Assembly (NCBI GenBank): GCA_016183065.1
Contig: JACPFF010000014.1
Span: forward strand, 1 to 42,110
From: Deltaproteobacteria bacterium
GTDB taxonomy: Bacteria; UBA10199; GCA-002796325; JACPFF01
Length of the DNA: 42,110 nt
Direction of reading: 5' to 3'
The position numbers were made by a program, and so were the translations under genes. The notes under the pieces were generated by a model. The model saw nothing but the letters and a program-made list of their open reading frames with translations. It had not been told where the DNA came from and did no database searches. This document shows, piece after piece, positions 27,325 through 36,179 of this stretch; within the stretch, counting starts at the first letter, position 1; each line of letters starts with the position of its first letter.

Positions 27325-29708
27325 TGGGGCGGGGGAGATTATTGCTCGTAGGAATCATCGCCATGGTGGCGATCTGCGGTTGCCGCAAATCGCTCCCGCC
27401 TGCGGCACCGACCGAATCCCCCAAGGAGCAGGCCTCCATTACCACGCCTCCTCTCGATCTTGCGACGACGACAGAGGCAAGCGGAATCGACTTCCCAAAG
27501 ACGGCCCCGGAGCCGGAGAAGGTCCCGAACGAGACGCTGCCGTTCAGCCCGACGCTGGTCAAATCCCGCACCAATGTGCTCATTCTTATGGATGCCTCCG
27601 GCAGTATGGCGGGACCGATTGAATCCTCGACCAAGATCGAATTCGAAAAGTCAGTGGTGAAGGACATGATCGTTCAACCACAACCGACGGGGATGCAGCG
27701 CTCCATCGGGGTGCGCGTCTTCGGGGCACAACATCCCCTGGAGGCCAAGGCCTGTGAAGATTCCCATCAGATTGCGCCGCTGGGCGACACAATGGCCGAC
27801 AAGATCGGACCGGCCATCGGCGCGATTGTTGCCCAGGGAATGTCCCCGATTGCCTTTGCCCTGCAACAGGCCGCCGCCACTTTTCCCGCGGCGGACAACG
27901 ACACCGACAACATGATCGTCTTGATCGTTGATGGGGGCGATACCTGCCAAGCCGATCCCTGCCAAGCCGCGGCAGACATCCATGCTGGCCCCTCCAAGGC
28001 CATGGTGCATGTCATCGGATTTGATCTCGACTCGACGGCCACCGAGCAGCTCCGCTGCGTGGCACACAATAGCGACGGCCGATTTCTCCTGGCACGCAAT
28101 GTCCCGGAGTTGCGGACGGCGGCCGATCAGGCACTCAATGCGAATCTCCCCTACAATCTCCGCATCAAGGTCTTTGCCGGTTCGATCCCGCTCCCAGCAG
28201 AAATGACCGTCTATCGCAGCGGCACCCGGACGGTGGTCGAACAGGGACGGACTCCGGGGGTCAAATTTTTTCAGCTCCAACCCGGCACCTATGATATTCT
28301 CATCACGTACGCGGATTCGCTCCAGGACCCGAAGCCGTCCAAACTCTTGCGGGGCGTGGAGGTCCAGGGATCGGCGCGCGCAGAACAGACTCTCTATTTT
28401 GAACTCGGGTTTCTTGAACTCTCGGGTGTCTCCCCGTATGGCGAACCCGTGGCCCTCACTTACGCCCTCCACACCCCCGGGGATACCAAGGCCCTGGCGA
28501 CCATCGAGGGACGGTCCGAACCGATCAAGACCGCCCTGACCCCTGGAGAATATGTGCTCATGGCCTCTGGCCCGACGATCAACGAGATCCCGCTCACAAC
28601 GACCTCGGATCCACTCACGATTACCGCCGGAAAAAAATTGGGCTATACTTTCCGTTTTGAGACCGGGGAGCTCGTGTTGCGAGCGCAGACGAGCCGGGGC
28701 GATTTTGTCCGCGCCGAGTATGCCATCGGTCTGCAGTCTGCACCGGACAAGACCCTGACCAAAGGCGAACTCCACCCCGAAGGGAACACCATTCCGCTGC
28801 CGGTCGGGGACTATGTAGTCGTCATCCGCGCAGGCAAGGGGCTACTGCAAAATGCCCCGGAGGTCCGGCTCGATCAGGTTACAATCCCCGCACGGGACCG
28901 CGTCCAGGAGCTCATCACCTTTCCGGTGGGGAATCTCCAGGTGATTGGCAAAGAGAGCGGTGGCACACCGACGAAGACCGAATTTACGCTGACGCGTTCC
29001 CATGAGACGGACATTCTCTGGCGGACGATCACCAAGGAGACGGCCGACGAGACCACCATTGCCCCCGGACTTTACACGATCATGGCCACACGGCTGGGCG
29101 GGAACATCACGCCACCGCCCGTGATCGTGTGGGAAGATGTCGAGATCGGAGAGGAAAAAACGACGGTCAAAGAGGCGATCTTCCAGCTGGGCACGCTTCA
29201 GTTGCTGAGCAAAGACGCGGCTGGCGCCCCGTTGCGGGGAGAATTCACGCTCTTTCGGCCCGGCATCACCGAGCCGTTGGCCACACAGCGGACGGCCAGT
29301 GGTGACCCCTTGATCTTGCAGCTCACACCCGGTCTCTACGATGTCCGCGCACAGGATGTCAGCGCCTCCGGTGACGTCAAGCCGACGATCTGGCTCCATG
29401 CCATCCCCGTGGCGGCCAATGAGACCACGTCGCGGGAAGTGGTCTTTACCTCCGGCCGCGTCCGCATCACCTGTCGGGGAACGAACAACACACCGCTCCC
29501 CTGCTCGTTCCGCTTCTTTACGTACGGACAAGATGCGCCGCTTTTTTCCGGTGCGACCGAAGAAGAATGGGAAGAATTTGAGATCAAACCGGGGTATTAT
29601 TATCTTGAAGTCGACTTCAACGACCTGGCCAAAAGTCATCATCTCAAAAAATGGATCAACGTCCACGTGGCCGAAAACGAGACCGTGGAGGAAATTGTCC
29701 AGTTTTAG
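27324..29708 (+). CDS. VWA-domain lipoprotein with tandem beta-sandwich-like repeats
   Basis: This 794-residue predicted lipoprotein starts at the ATG at 27324, directly giving a signal peptide with lipobox AICGC. A von Willebrand A domain spans about 85-260, with the MIDAS motif DASGS and a later VDGGDTC. From about 275 to the end I see six repeats of about 85-90 residues. Each opens with a hydrophobic strand (e.g. GTLQLLSKDAAGAPLRGEF) and closes with a P-G-x-Y/F turn such as TPGLYDV, LPVGDYVV or KPGYYYLEV. This resembles transthyretin- or Cna-B-like folds. The protein could bind a partner through the metal site and span the periplasm or cell surface. It is translationally coupled to the MMPL exporter. 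Confidence 0.85.
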   Translation: MGRGRLLLVGIIAMVAICGCRKSLPPAAPTESPKEQASITTPPLDLATTTEASGIDFPKTAPEPEKVPNETLPFSPTLVKSRTNVLILMDASGSMAGPIESSTKIEFEKSVVKDMIVQPQPTGMQRSIGVRVFGAQHPLEAKACEDSHQIAPLGDTMADKIGPAIGAIVAQGMSPIAFALQQAAATFPAADNDTDNMIVLIVDGGDTCQADPCQAAADIHAGPSKAMVHVIGFDLDSTATEQLRCVAHNSDGRFLLARNVPELRTAADQALNANLPYNLRIKVFAGSIPLPAEMTVYRSGTRTVVEQGRTPGVKFFQLQPGTYDILITYADSLQDPKPSKLLRGVEVQGSARAEQTLYFELGFLELSGVSPYGEPVALTYALHTPGDTKALATIEGRSEPIKTALTPGEYVLMASGPTINEIPLTTTSDPLTITAGKKLGYTFRFETGELVLRAQTSRGDFVRAEYAIGLQSAPDKTLTKGELHPEGNTIPLPVGDYVVVIRAGKGLLQNAPEVRLDQVTIPARDRVQELITFPVGNLQVIGKESGGTPTKTEFTLTRSHETDILWRTITKETADETTIAPGLYTIMATRLGGNITPPPVIVWEDVEIGEEKTTVKEAIFQLGTLQLLSKDAAGAPLRGEFTLFRPGITEPLATQRTASGDPLILQLTPGLYDVRAQDVSASGDVKPTIWLHAIPVAANETTSREVVFTSGRVRITCRGTNNTPLPCSFRFFTYGQDAPLFSGATEEEWEEFEIKPGYYYLEVDFNDLAKSHHLKKWINVHVAENETVEEIVQF

Positions 29709-29728
29709 GGCACATCGCTCGTCGCGTT

Positions 29729-29747
29729 GCCCCTCTATTGGAGGGGC
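29729..29747. terminator. Hairpin between convergent genes
   Basis: GCCCCTC (29729-29735), loop TATTG, GAGGGGC (29741-29747) make a perfect 7-bp stem just after the VWA lipoprotein stop. A second inverted repeat, TTCCCACGGGC (29775-29785) and GCCTGTGGGAA (29814-29824), lies before the DUF167 gene end. Either could separate the convergent transcripts; neither has a T-run. Confidence 0.4.
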
Positions 29748-29824
29748 TCACGCTCGCCGTGCTCGTTCGATAGCTTCCCACGGGCGACGCGAGCTGCCGA
29801 GGACCGCGGGCCTGCCTGTGGGAA
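29735..29824 (+). repeat. Possible third member of the palindromic repeat family (C)
   Basis: CTATTGGAGGGGCTCACG (29735-29752) is identical over 18 bases to the start of the carA copy with its flank (4082-4099, minus strand). The sequence then diverges but is again rich in inverted repeats. It shares only the leading edge, so membership of the same family is tentative. Confidence 0.4.
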
Positions 29825-29825
29825 T

Positions 29826-30056
29826 CTATGCAATCTCGATCACCTTGATCCGGCTGCGATGCCCACGCCGGATCGTCATGCGCGATTTCGCAATCCCAAG
29901 ATGTTTCGCCAGTACTGCAAGGACCGCATCATTGGCCTTCCCCTCGTGTGGCGCGTCAGGCACAGCGATGCGATAGGTCGTGGCGTCGATCATCTCGACG
30001 GCCACGCGTCGGGCATTCGGCTTGACATGCACGGTCAACCGGCGCGGCATGGTCAC
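29826..30056 (-). CDS. DUF167 (YggU-like) family protein
   Basis: This small 76-residue protein matches the DUF167 family by its LTVHVKPNARR opening and APHEGKANDAVLAVLAKHLGI core, ending in a GHRSRIKVIEI strand. The cellular role of the family is unknown; structures show a small alpha/beta fold. The start is either the GTG at 30056, which overlaps the acyl-CoA dehydrogenase stop (GTGA), or the ATG at 30050. The coupling suggests cotranscription with that dehydrogenase. Confidence 0.9.
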   Translation of the reverse strand: MTMPRRLTVHVKPNARRVAVEMIDATTYRIAVPDAPHEGKANDAVLAVLAKHLGIAKSRMTIRRGHRSRIKVIEIA

Positions 30057-31903
30057 ACCAGATCATCTTCCAGCCACCGCAGCCGGCCCTCCAAAACATG
30101 GCGCGATACCGCACGAGCGGTCGCATCGGTCCGCGAGAAAGCGTGGCGAAACGCCGCAGTAATCATCCGCCGTTGCTCCCGGCAGAAGAGGTCTGCCAGA
30201 AGGAGTGGGGTCCTGTCGGTCCGCTGCTCCCTGACCATCCGTGCGGCCCGCGAGCAGGTGCCGGCCATGGCAAAGAGTGCGGTGCCAATGTCGACCAGTC
30301 GCCACAAGACCATCTGGCGCCGCTCCAGGGCAGGACCATAACGACCCATGGCATGGACCAGCGTCCGGGCGAGGCGACGCGAGGCACGCTGCACAAAGCG
30401 GTAATGCGTACGTAGCGGTTTTGGCAGCGACGGCATCGCGGTCGTGAGCGGCATCCATTGACGCGGATACCACCAGGCATAAAACTTGAGCATCCGCCGG
30501 GCAGCCTGCCATTTCGCCTGACGATCCGCATGCGGATCGAACAATGCTCCCCCAAGAGTCAGATGGGGATCGAGAGCCTCGCGCGCAATAAAGAGGCGCA
30601 TGATCTCACTTGATCCCTCGAAGATGGTATTGATCCGCACATCGCGCATGATCCGTTCGATCGGGTCCGGCGATTCACCACGGCCAGCAAGGGATTGTGC
30701 GGTCTCATAGCCCCGTCCGCCCTTGATTTGCATCGCATCATTGACCAGCTCCCACGTGGTCTCCGAACAAAACATCTTGGCCATGGCCGCCTCGAGACGA
30801 ATATCCGTCTCTCCGCGATCGACCAACGCACAGGCAAGTGTGGTCATCGATTCCATGGCAAAGATATTGGCAGCCATCCGTGCCAGCCGCACAGCTATGG
30901 CCTCATGCTGGCCGATGGGCGCGCCCCATTGCACCCGCTCATTCGCCCATCGCCGGCAGATTTCCATACACCGTCGCGCGGCCCCAAGGCATGACGCCGG
31001 GAGCGTAAGCCGACCGGTGTTGAGGGTCATGAGCGCCACCTTGAGCCCCCGGCCCTCCTCCCACAAGATATTCTCTTTTGGCACCCGGACGTTCGTAAAC
31101 CGCAAGATCCCGTTTTGGATGCCGCGGATCCCCATAAAATCGCACCGGTATGCCACCTCCACTCCCGGCCACGCCCGTTCGACAATAAATGCGGTCAGTT
31201 GTTTTTTTTCCCGCCCTGCCACGATTTTTGGCACGGTCTGCGCGACCACCACGATGAAGTCGGCCACCGCATGATTGGTACACCAGAGTTTTTCGCCATT
31301 GAGCAGATACGTCGACCCATCCTCGCTCAACACCGCGGTGGTCGTGACTTTAGCCGGATCAGAACCGACCCCCGACTCGGTCAGCGCAAAGGCAGAGATG
31401 GCCCCCTTCGCGAGTTTCGGGAGATATTTTCGCTTCTGCTCTGGCGTCCCAAACATTTTCAATGGTTGCGGAACACCGATACTCTGATGCGCCGAAAGCC
31501 ACACCGCGGTGCTCATGCAATGACTCGCAATGAGCGCCATGACCCGATTATAATTCGTCTGCGTCAATCCGAGGCCTTCGTAGTCCTCGGCAATCTTCAT
31601 CCCGAAACACCCGAGCGTCCGCAATCCCTCGATGACCGTCTGGGGGAGTTCGCGTGTCCGATCGACCTCTTCTGGATCGAGATGCGTCTTGAGGAATTGG
31701 GCCACCTTGGCCATGAGGGCATCGCCAATATCGCGATCCTCCACGCCCTGCTCGGGAAACGGGAAGATCAGATCCGATCGGACCCGCCCCAGAAAGAGTT
31801 CGGCAACAAAACTCGGATGGACCCATTCGGTCTCGCGCGCGGACTCGACGACATCAACGGCATCCATTTTTTCTGAAGATTGCACCGAATCTGCGGTCGT
31901 CAT
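30053..31903 (-). CDS. Acyl-CoA dehydrogenase (VLCAD-like, with C-terminal extension)
   Basis: This FAD-dependent enzyme introduces the trans-2 double bond in acyl-CoA during beta-oxidation. The 616-residue product is longer than the roughly 380-residue short/medium-chain enzymes and resembles the VLCAD/ACAD9 branch, with an extra C-terminal helical domain (about 470-616). Visible signatures are FALTESGVGSDPAKV, LNGEKLWCTN for FAD and substrate contacts, MQIKGGRGYE, and the catalytic Glu region INTIFEGSSEIMRLFIAREAL. No signal peptide. The start at 31903 has no convincing ribosome binding site; an ATG at 31867 is an alternative. Electron-transfer partners are not in the window. Confidence 0.92.
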   Translation of the reverse strand: MTTADSVQSSEKMDAVDVVESARETEWVHPSFVAELFLGRVRSDLIFPFPEQGVEDRDIGDALMAKVAQFLKTHLDPEEVDRTRELPQTVIEGLRTLGCFGMKIAEDYEGLGLTQTNYNRVMALIASHCMSTAVWLSAHQSIGVPQPLKMFGTPEQKRKYLPKLAKGAISAFALTESGVGSDPAKVTTTAVLSEDGSTYLLNGEKLWCTNHAVADFIVVVAQTVPKIVAGREKKQLTAFIVERAWPGVEVAYRCDFMGIRGIQNGILRFTNVRVPKENILWEEGRGLKVALMTLNTGRLTLPASCLGAARRCMEICRRWANERVQWGAPIGQHEAIAVRLARMAANIFAMESMTTLACALVDRGETDIRLEAAMAKMFCSETTWELVNDAMQIKGGRGYETAQSLAGRGESPDPIERIMRDVRINTIFEGSSEIMRLFIAREALDPHLTLGGALFDPHADRQAKWQAARRMLKFYAWWYPRQWMPLTTAMPSLPKPLRTHYRFVQRASRRLARTLVHAMGRYGPALERRQMVLWRLVDIGTALFAMAGTCSRAARMVREQRTDRTPLLLADLFCREQRRMITAAFRHAFSRTDATARAVSRHVLEGRLRWLEDDLV

Positions 31904-31927
31904 GCACGCGAGTCTGCCATCGATGAC

Positions 31928-34900
31928 TCACTGATGCAAGGAACATCCACCACCCTGGATGGCGGAAGCACCCGTCGGTGTGGAGAGCGGCGGTGGCAGC
32001 GGCATATCAAAATCGGGACCACTCTCTTGATCCAGCGTGGTCGGTTCCACGAGCGTCCCCGGCAATCCGGGAGATGACGCGGTGGAGTCGTCCGCGCTCT
32101 GTGGCGGAATGACGACACACTCTCCCTCCACCAGGAACGCATTGGGGATCGCTGCACAGTCGGGTGTCTCCCCAGGCGGCACCGGCGGGACTGGCACAGG
32201 AATCGGCGTTCCATACTGGCAGGCATCGCCGAGGCCGTTCTGATCAACATCGTCCTGCGCCGTATTGGCAAAGAGCGGGCAGTTGTCTGTACCGAGGGCA
32301 ATACCATCCCCATCGAGGTCGCCCAAAGATGTCCAGGGAGCATTGTCTGTCGACGTAGCGACCGCAATGCGCACCGCATGGTTCATGAGGATCCGACGGA
32401 TGAGATCGAGATGCGCACCATCCCAGCCCCCCAGGGCTCCCAGCTCCGCGGCTGGGAGGAGTTTCGCCGCATGCAATGGCATCTCGTCCATCCAGGCGGG
32501 CGCATCCTGGCGCACGACTTGCGCGAGCGGAGGCGCATCAAGCGTCGATGCGGTCAGGTCCATGAGGGTGAGAAAGAGCCGCGCATCGACTATGCCCTGA
32601 TAGGTCTCCTCCCAGTAGAGCATGGGAATCAGCCGATGGTCGCACATCTCGACCATGCCATTATTTCGCGCCTCGCCATCGAGATTGTTCACGCATTCGC
32701 CGGTGGACGTGGCGTAATGCTCGTGATTGAGCGTCACGAGCGCTGCTAATTCCCCACTCGACCACGGTTGCAGTGATCGCTGCGCCTCTCGCAGACCATA
32801 GCCGAGCGGCAAGAGTGCGCCATACCGACCGTACCCGTGATTATAGAGACTGACGCGATTCCCGCCATCGAACATCATCTCCATCGCGTCCGTTGGTATC
32901 CCTGCTCCCCCCGGCAGCGCCTTCAAATAGGTGTGATTGAAAAACCCGTGAATCGGCCGTTTCCCTTTGCGGGCCAGACAGGCCTGGGCCACTGCGGCAT
33001 AATTCGTCTGTAGATCGGCGCCACAGGCATCGTCATTGCATGACGACACGGGCGCGGGGAGCGGCAGATAACTCCCATCCGCCTTCATGGTGCAATACTC
33101 GCACGCAATGGCGAGCCCGATGATCCCGTTGATCCGGATGGCAAGCGGCGCATCGATTCCCAAGGCCGCCGACGCTTCATCGACATACCGGATGGTTTCA
33201 CAGCCCCACTCCAGCGCCTTGTTCTTGTCGGGCATATTATCCCGCTCACCAAGAATATCGTAGGCGAGCGGATAGGTTCCCCCAAACTGAGTCTCGGCAA
33301 CCGCAACGGCCTTGACGATCCATGGCTTGAGAAATTTCTCGCGCAACGGTTTGTCGTTCAGCCCGAGCATGATGTTGGCCATCGGCTCGGAGAACCAAAT
33401 GCATCCGCCCGGCACCGTGATGGCTTTTTGTTCCTGTTCAGACACAACGGCAATGATCTCCCCTGTGGCATTGGTACAGAGTGCCCCGCCGGTCCCCCCT
33501 TTGCGGGCGACAAAGACGGTCTCCGCGAGAAACAATCCCGAGAGATCGATAATCAATTCCTCGCCAACGGGCGGCAAGAGGTGTGCCTTCTGCAAATCGG
33601 CATAGCTCCACATCAGCCCGGAGTTATTCGCGGCAATTTGGGCATCAATGTTCCCCTTCTTGATATAGAGACTATCCTGGAAACCGAGCGTCGCTTCATG
33701 AAAGCGATGGCGGTGTTTGTCTTCTTTCTCTTCTGAAAGCGCCTGTGCGAGTGACTTGGCCCCGGACGGGGGCTGGCAATACACAGAGGAAGGATACCCG
33801 TCCGATGGCTGGGCCCCGCTCTTGGACGTGCCGCCCCACCACGGGCTTCCAGACCAGAAACAATTCCAGAAGTTGAAATTATACAGTTCGAGCAGCGCTC
33901 TGCGATAATTATTGCCATTGTAAAATCGACCGCTGTAACCGGCATGCAGCCCGAGCGGGAGGACGTGCAGGCGCACGGGAATCTCCATCGGCACCTTCAT
34001 TTCTCCCACGGCAATCTCGATCGTCCCGGCATAGGATCCTGACGGAGCATTCTCGGGAATGTTCCATTGGAACCAGACCTGACGATTCCCAAAGAGCGTG
34101 CGAAAATAGGACATCTCCCCAAAGGGGTGGAGGGTCTGCGCCTGCAGGGTATAGGTCCCCTCCCCGTGTAATGACGACGGACCGACAATATCATAGCGCG
34201 CCCCGGCAAGTTCGGCCGTCGGTGCCGGCTTTTGCATGACCATGTGGACCTGGAGCTCGTGCAAGGTCTTGGCACTAAAGAGATTGAGGACCTGCTCGGC
34301 CACCATGCCGGGGACGGCAAAGACCTCGACGGCCTTCTCCCCGGCCAGCAATGCCTTGGACACCTGCACCTGCTCCGTGTTCGGCACGGTGGTGGGACCG
34401 ATGCGATCACCAACGGCCACGGGAAATGCGACGAGCGGTACCTTCCCCACGACACCGGCCGGCGGCGAGACCGGCGGCTGCACCGCGACATTACTCTCCG
34501 CGCCATGCCACGCCAGATAATTGTTCAGCCATTGTTGAATCGACGCCGCCCCTGCGGCACCATCAAACAGCATCAGGGCTGCCAGCGGAAAATCGATCCC
34601 CCGCTGAAAATGGATGGTGAGATGGACCGGTTGCCCATTGGCCAGGGGGACCGTGAAGGGGAGGAGTCCCAGTTGACGCCGCCCATCAAAATAAAACCGT
34701 TCAATATCGGTCGTCGGCGTCGGTTCTCCCCGCTCCAGGCGATGGTGCCAATTCACGGGCGATGGCTGTGCGGAGGTGGCCGGGGGGACCGTGGTCGTTG
34801 CCAGCACTGTTGCTCCACTCCGAATGAGCAATGTTTTCTCCTGTTCCATGTAGGCGTTCCGGTAACTCTGGAGCAGATCCCCGGAATCCATGAGCAACGC

Positions 34901-36034
34901 CGCGAGTGTCAACGACTGGCCACCGTCGCTCGCTGGGAGTTCGAGATGGAAAACGGTCTCACGATCGACATCGACCGATTTTGGCGATGCCGGTTGATAC
35001 CAGATCAGATCCGATTGCACGGGATCGAGCAGGTACGGGATGTTGGGCGCGTAATACTGATTCCACGCCGCCTGGAGTCCCGTGGAGCCGGGATCCCAGC
35101 CATAGCGGATTCCGGTAGCCCCATCGGTCGGCAGACCACCGGGTTGCGCAGGATCATAATAGAGGGGTACGGGCATCTTGATGAAGTCTGCGTATCCCTC
35201 CGCATAGGTTTTTTTCGCCCCGGCCACCTCCACGATCTGCGGCGCGGCTTCGATGGTGGTGGGCCCGCCAAAATCCCAGGCCACGATCCAGTGATGGGAG
35301 GCCACGGCATCGGCAGCAATCAGCTGCAGATCATCGAGATAGACCTGATGAGGATTGGCGCCAATGAACATCAGATAGAGACCGGCGAATTGGGGATCCG
35401 ACGGGGCATTTTTGGCCGTATCTCCGTCAAACCCGTCGCAGCGATATGCCTTCATATATTTGTAGGGACGCAGGTCGATGTACGAATCTTCATATTTCCC
35501 GGCATAGGAAGAGAGCGGCTTCTTCCATGCCACAAAGAAACTCCCATTGGATGCCGAGACAGCACCATTGGCACAGTAGGGAAATACCGAGAGGTAGGGG
35601 AAATTTCCCTCCGGCATCCCCTTCTCGGTCAGCACCACATTCGAGACAAATGGAAAGTCGGTTTTCGTGCGGAGATACACTCCCCGCGCCGCTTGCCATG
35701 TGCTCGACGCGATCGGGATCTTCAATCCAAACCGGACCTTGTCAGGAAAAAATTCCGGCGCCAGTGACACCCGCAATGCACCATCGCCCTCTGCGACATT
35801 CGGCACACCGACGTTCTTGGTCGGAGGATTCCCAAATGGATTCCCGGCAGTCACCGTCCACTTGCCGCTCACCAGCTGCAAGGTCACTGGCGCAAACGGT
35901 TGCTGATTCCCGTTGAAGTCTGCCAGGCAGATGACCCCCGGACTGGTATTACTGCAGGCCGATGCCGGAACCGTGTGCCCAAAGATGACAACAATGAGGG
36001 GGATGACACTGTATGCAATACGTGACGAATGCAC
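31928..36034 (-). CDS. Large secreted protein with GH123/DUF4091-like region, thrombospondin type 3 repeat and C-terminal GGGCSL motif
   Basis: A 1368-residue predicted secreted protein. The signal peptide (1 to about 27) ends in PASAC. The first 260 residues form a beta-rich domain. A middle module around residue 660 reads like the N-terminal domain of DUF4091/GH123-type glycosidase-related proteins (ENAPSGSYAGTIEIAVG then RLHVLPLGL). A larger region (about 690-1200) has many aromatic residues and Cys. Near 1245 there is a thrombospondin type 3 calcium-binding repeat (LDGDGIALGTDNCP, then QNGLGDAC). A Pro-rich tail follows and the protein ends IQGGGCSLHQ. A carbohydrate-active role is possible but not shown; I see no certain catalytic residues. 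The start codon is GTG. Confidence 0.75.
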   Translation of the reverse strand: MHSSRIAYSVIPLIVVIFGHTVPASACSNTSPGVICLADFNGNQQPFAPVTLQLVSGKWTVTAGNPFGNPPTKNVGVPNVAEGDGALRVSLAPEFFPDKVRFGLKIPIASSTWQAARGVYLRTKTDFPFVSNVVLTEKGMPEGNFPYLSVFPYCANGAVSASNGSFFVAWKKPLSSYAGKYEDSYIDLRPYKYMKAYRCDGFDGDTAKNAPSDPQFAGLYLMFIGANPHQVYLDDLQLIAADAVASHHWIVAWDFGGPTTIEAAPQIVEVAGAKKTYAEGYADFIKMPVPLYYDPAQPGGLPTDGATGIRYGWDPGSTGLQAAWNQYYAPNIPYLLDPVQSDLIWYQPASPKSVDVDRETVFHLELPASDGGQSLTLAALLMDSGDLLQSYRNAYMEQEKTLLIRSGATVLATTTVPPATSAQPSPVNWHHRLERGEPTPTTDIERFYFDGRRQLGLLPFTVPLANGQPVHLTIHFQRGIDFPLAALMLFDGAAGAASIQQWLNNYLAWHGAESNVAVQPPVSPPAGVVGKVPLVAFPVAVGDRIGPTTVPNTEQVQVSKALLAGEKAVEVFAVPGMVAEQVLNLFSAKTLHELQVHMVMQKPAPTAELAGARYDIVGPSSLHGEGTYTLQAQTLHPFGEMSYFRTLFGNRQVWFQWNIPENAPSGSYAGTIEIAVGEMKVPMEIPVRLHVLPLGLHAGYSGRFYNGNNYRRALLELYNFNFWNCFWSGSPWWGGTSKSGAQPSDGYPSSVYCQPPSGAKSLAQALSEEKEDKHRHRFHEATLGFQDSLYIKKGNIDAQIAANNSGLMWSYADLQKAHLLPPVGEELIIDLSGLFLAETVFVARKGGTGGALCTNATGEIIAVVSEQEQKAITVPGGCIWFSEPMANIMLGLNDKPLREKFLKPWIVKAVAVAETQFGGTYPLAYDILGERDNMPDKNKALEWGCETIRYVDEASAALGIDAPLAIRINGIIGLAIACEYCTMKADGSYLPLPAPVSSCNDDACGADLQTNYAAVAQACLARKGKRPIHGFFNHTYLKALPGGAGIPTDAMEMMFDGGNRVSLYNHGYGRYGALLPLGYGLREAQRSLQPWSSGELAALVTLNHEHYATSTGECVNNLDGEARNNGMVEMCDHRLIPMLYWEETYQGIVDARLFLTLMDLTASTLDAPPLAQVVRQDAPAWMDEMPLHAAKLLPAAELGALGGWDGAHLDLIRRILMNHAVRIAVATSTDNAPWTSLGDLDGDGIALGTDNCPLFANTAQDDVDQNGLGDACQYGTPIPVPVPPVPPGETPDCAAIPNAFLVEGECVVIPPQSADDSTASSPGLPGTLVEPTTLDQESGPDFDMPLPPPLSTPTGASAIQGGGCSLHQ

Positions 36035-36040
36035 GCTAGT

Positions 36041-36069
36041 TTTATAGCATAAAAAGGCATTCTCGTCTA
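36041..36069 (-). promoter_or_regulatory. Promoter at the 5' end of the large secreted protein gene
   Basis: The minus strand carries TAGACG (36064-36069), a 17-base spacer and TATAAA (36041-36046). Transcription would begin about 7 bases later, at or next to the GTG start codon (36034). This suggests a leaderless mRNA, unless the true start codon is downstream. Confidence 0.5.
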
Positions 36070-36168
36070 TGATGGCTCGCTCTGTGGTGATGACTCAAGA
36101 CCACACCATGAAGAATATTTGTAATGATACTTCGGTCTGATGTTCGTACAATGACGTCACCAAAGAAT

Positions 36169-36177
36169 GGGGGGGGG
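36169..36177 (+). promoter_or_regulatory. G9 tract serving as ribosome binding site
   Basis: Nine consecutive G residues stand two bases before the ATG at 36180. They are the only Shine-Dalgarno-like sequence for the lipoprotein gene. A mononucleotide run of this length at the initiation region can change length by slippage and alter translation. Confidence 0.5.
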
Positions 36178-36179
36178 AT

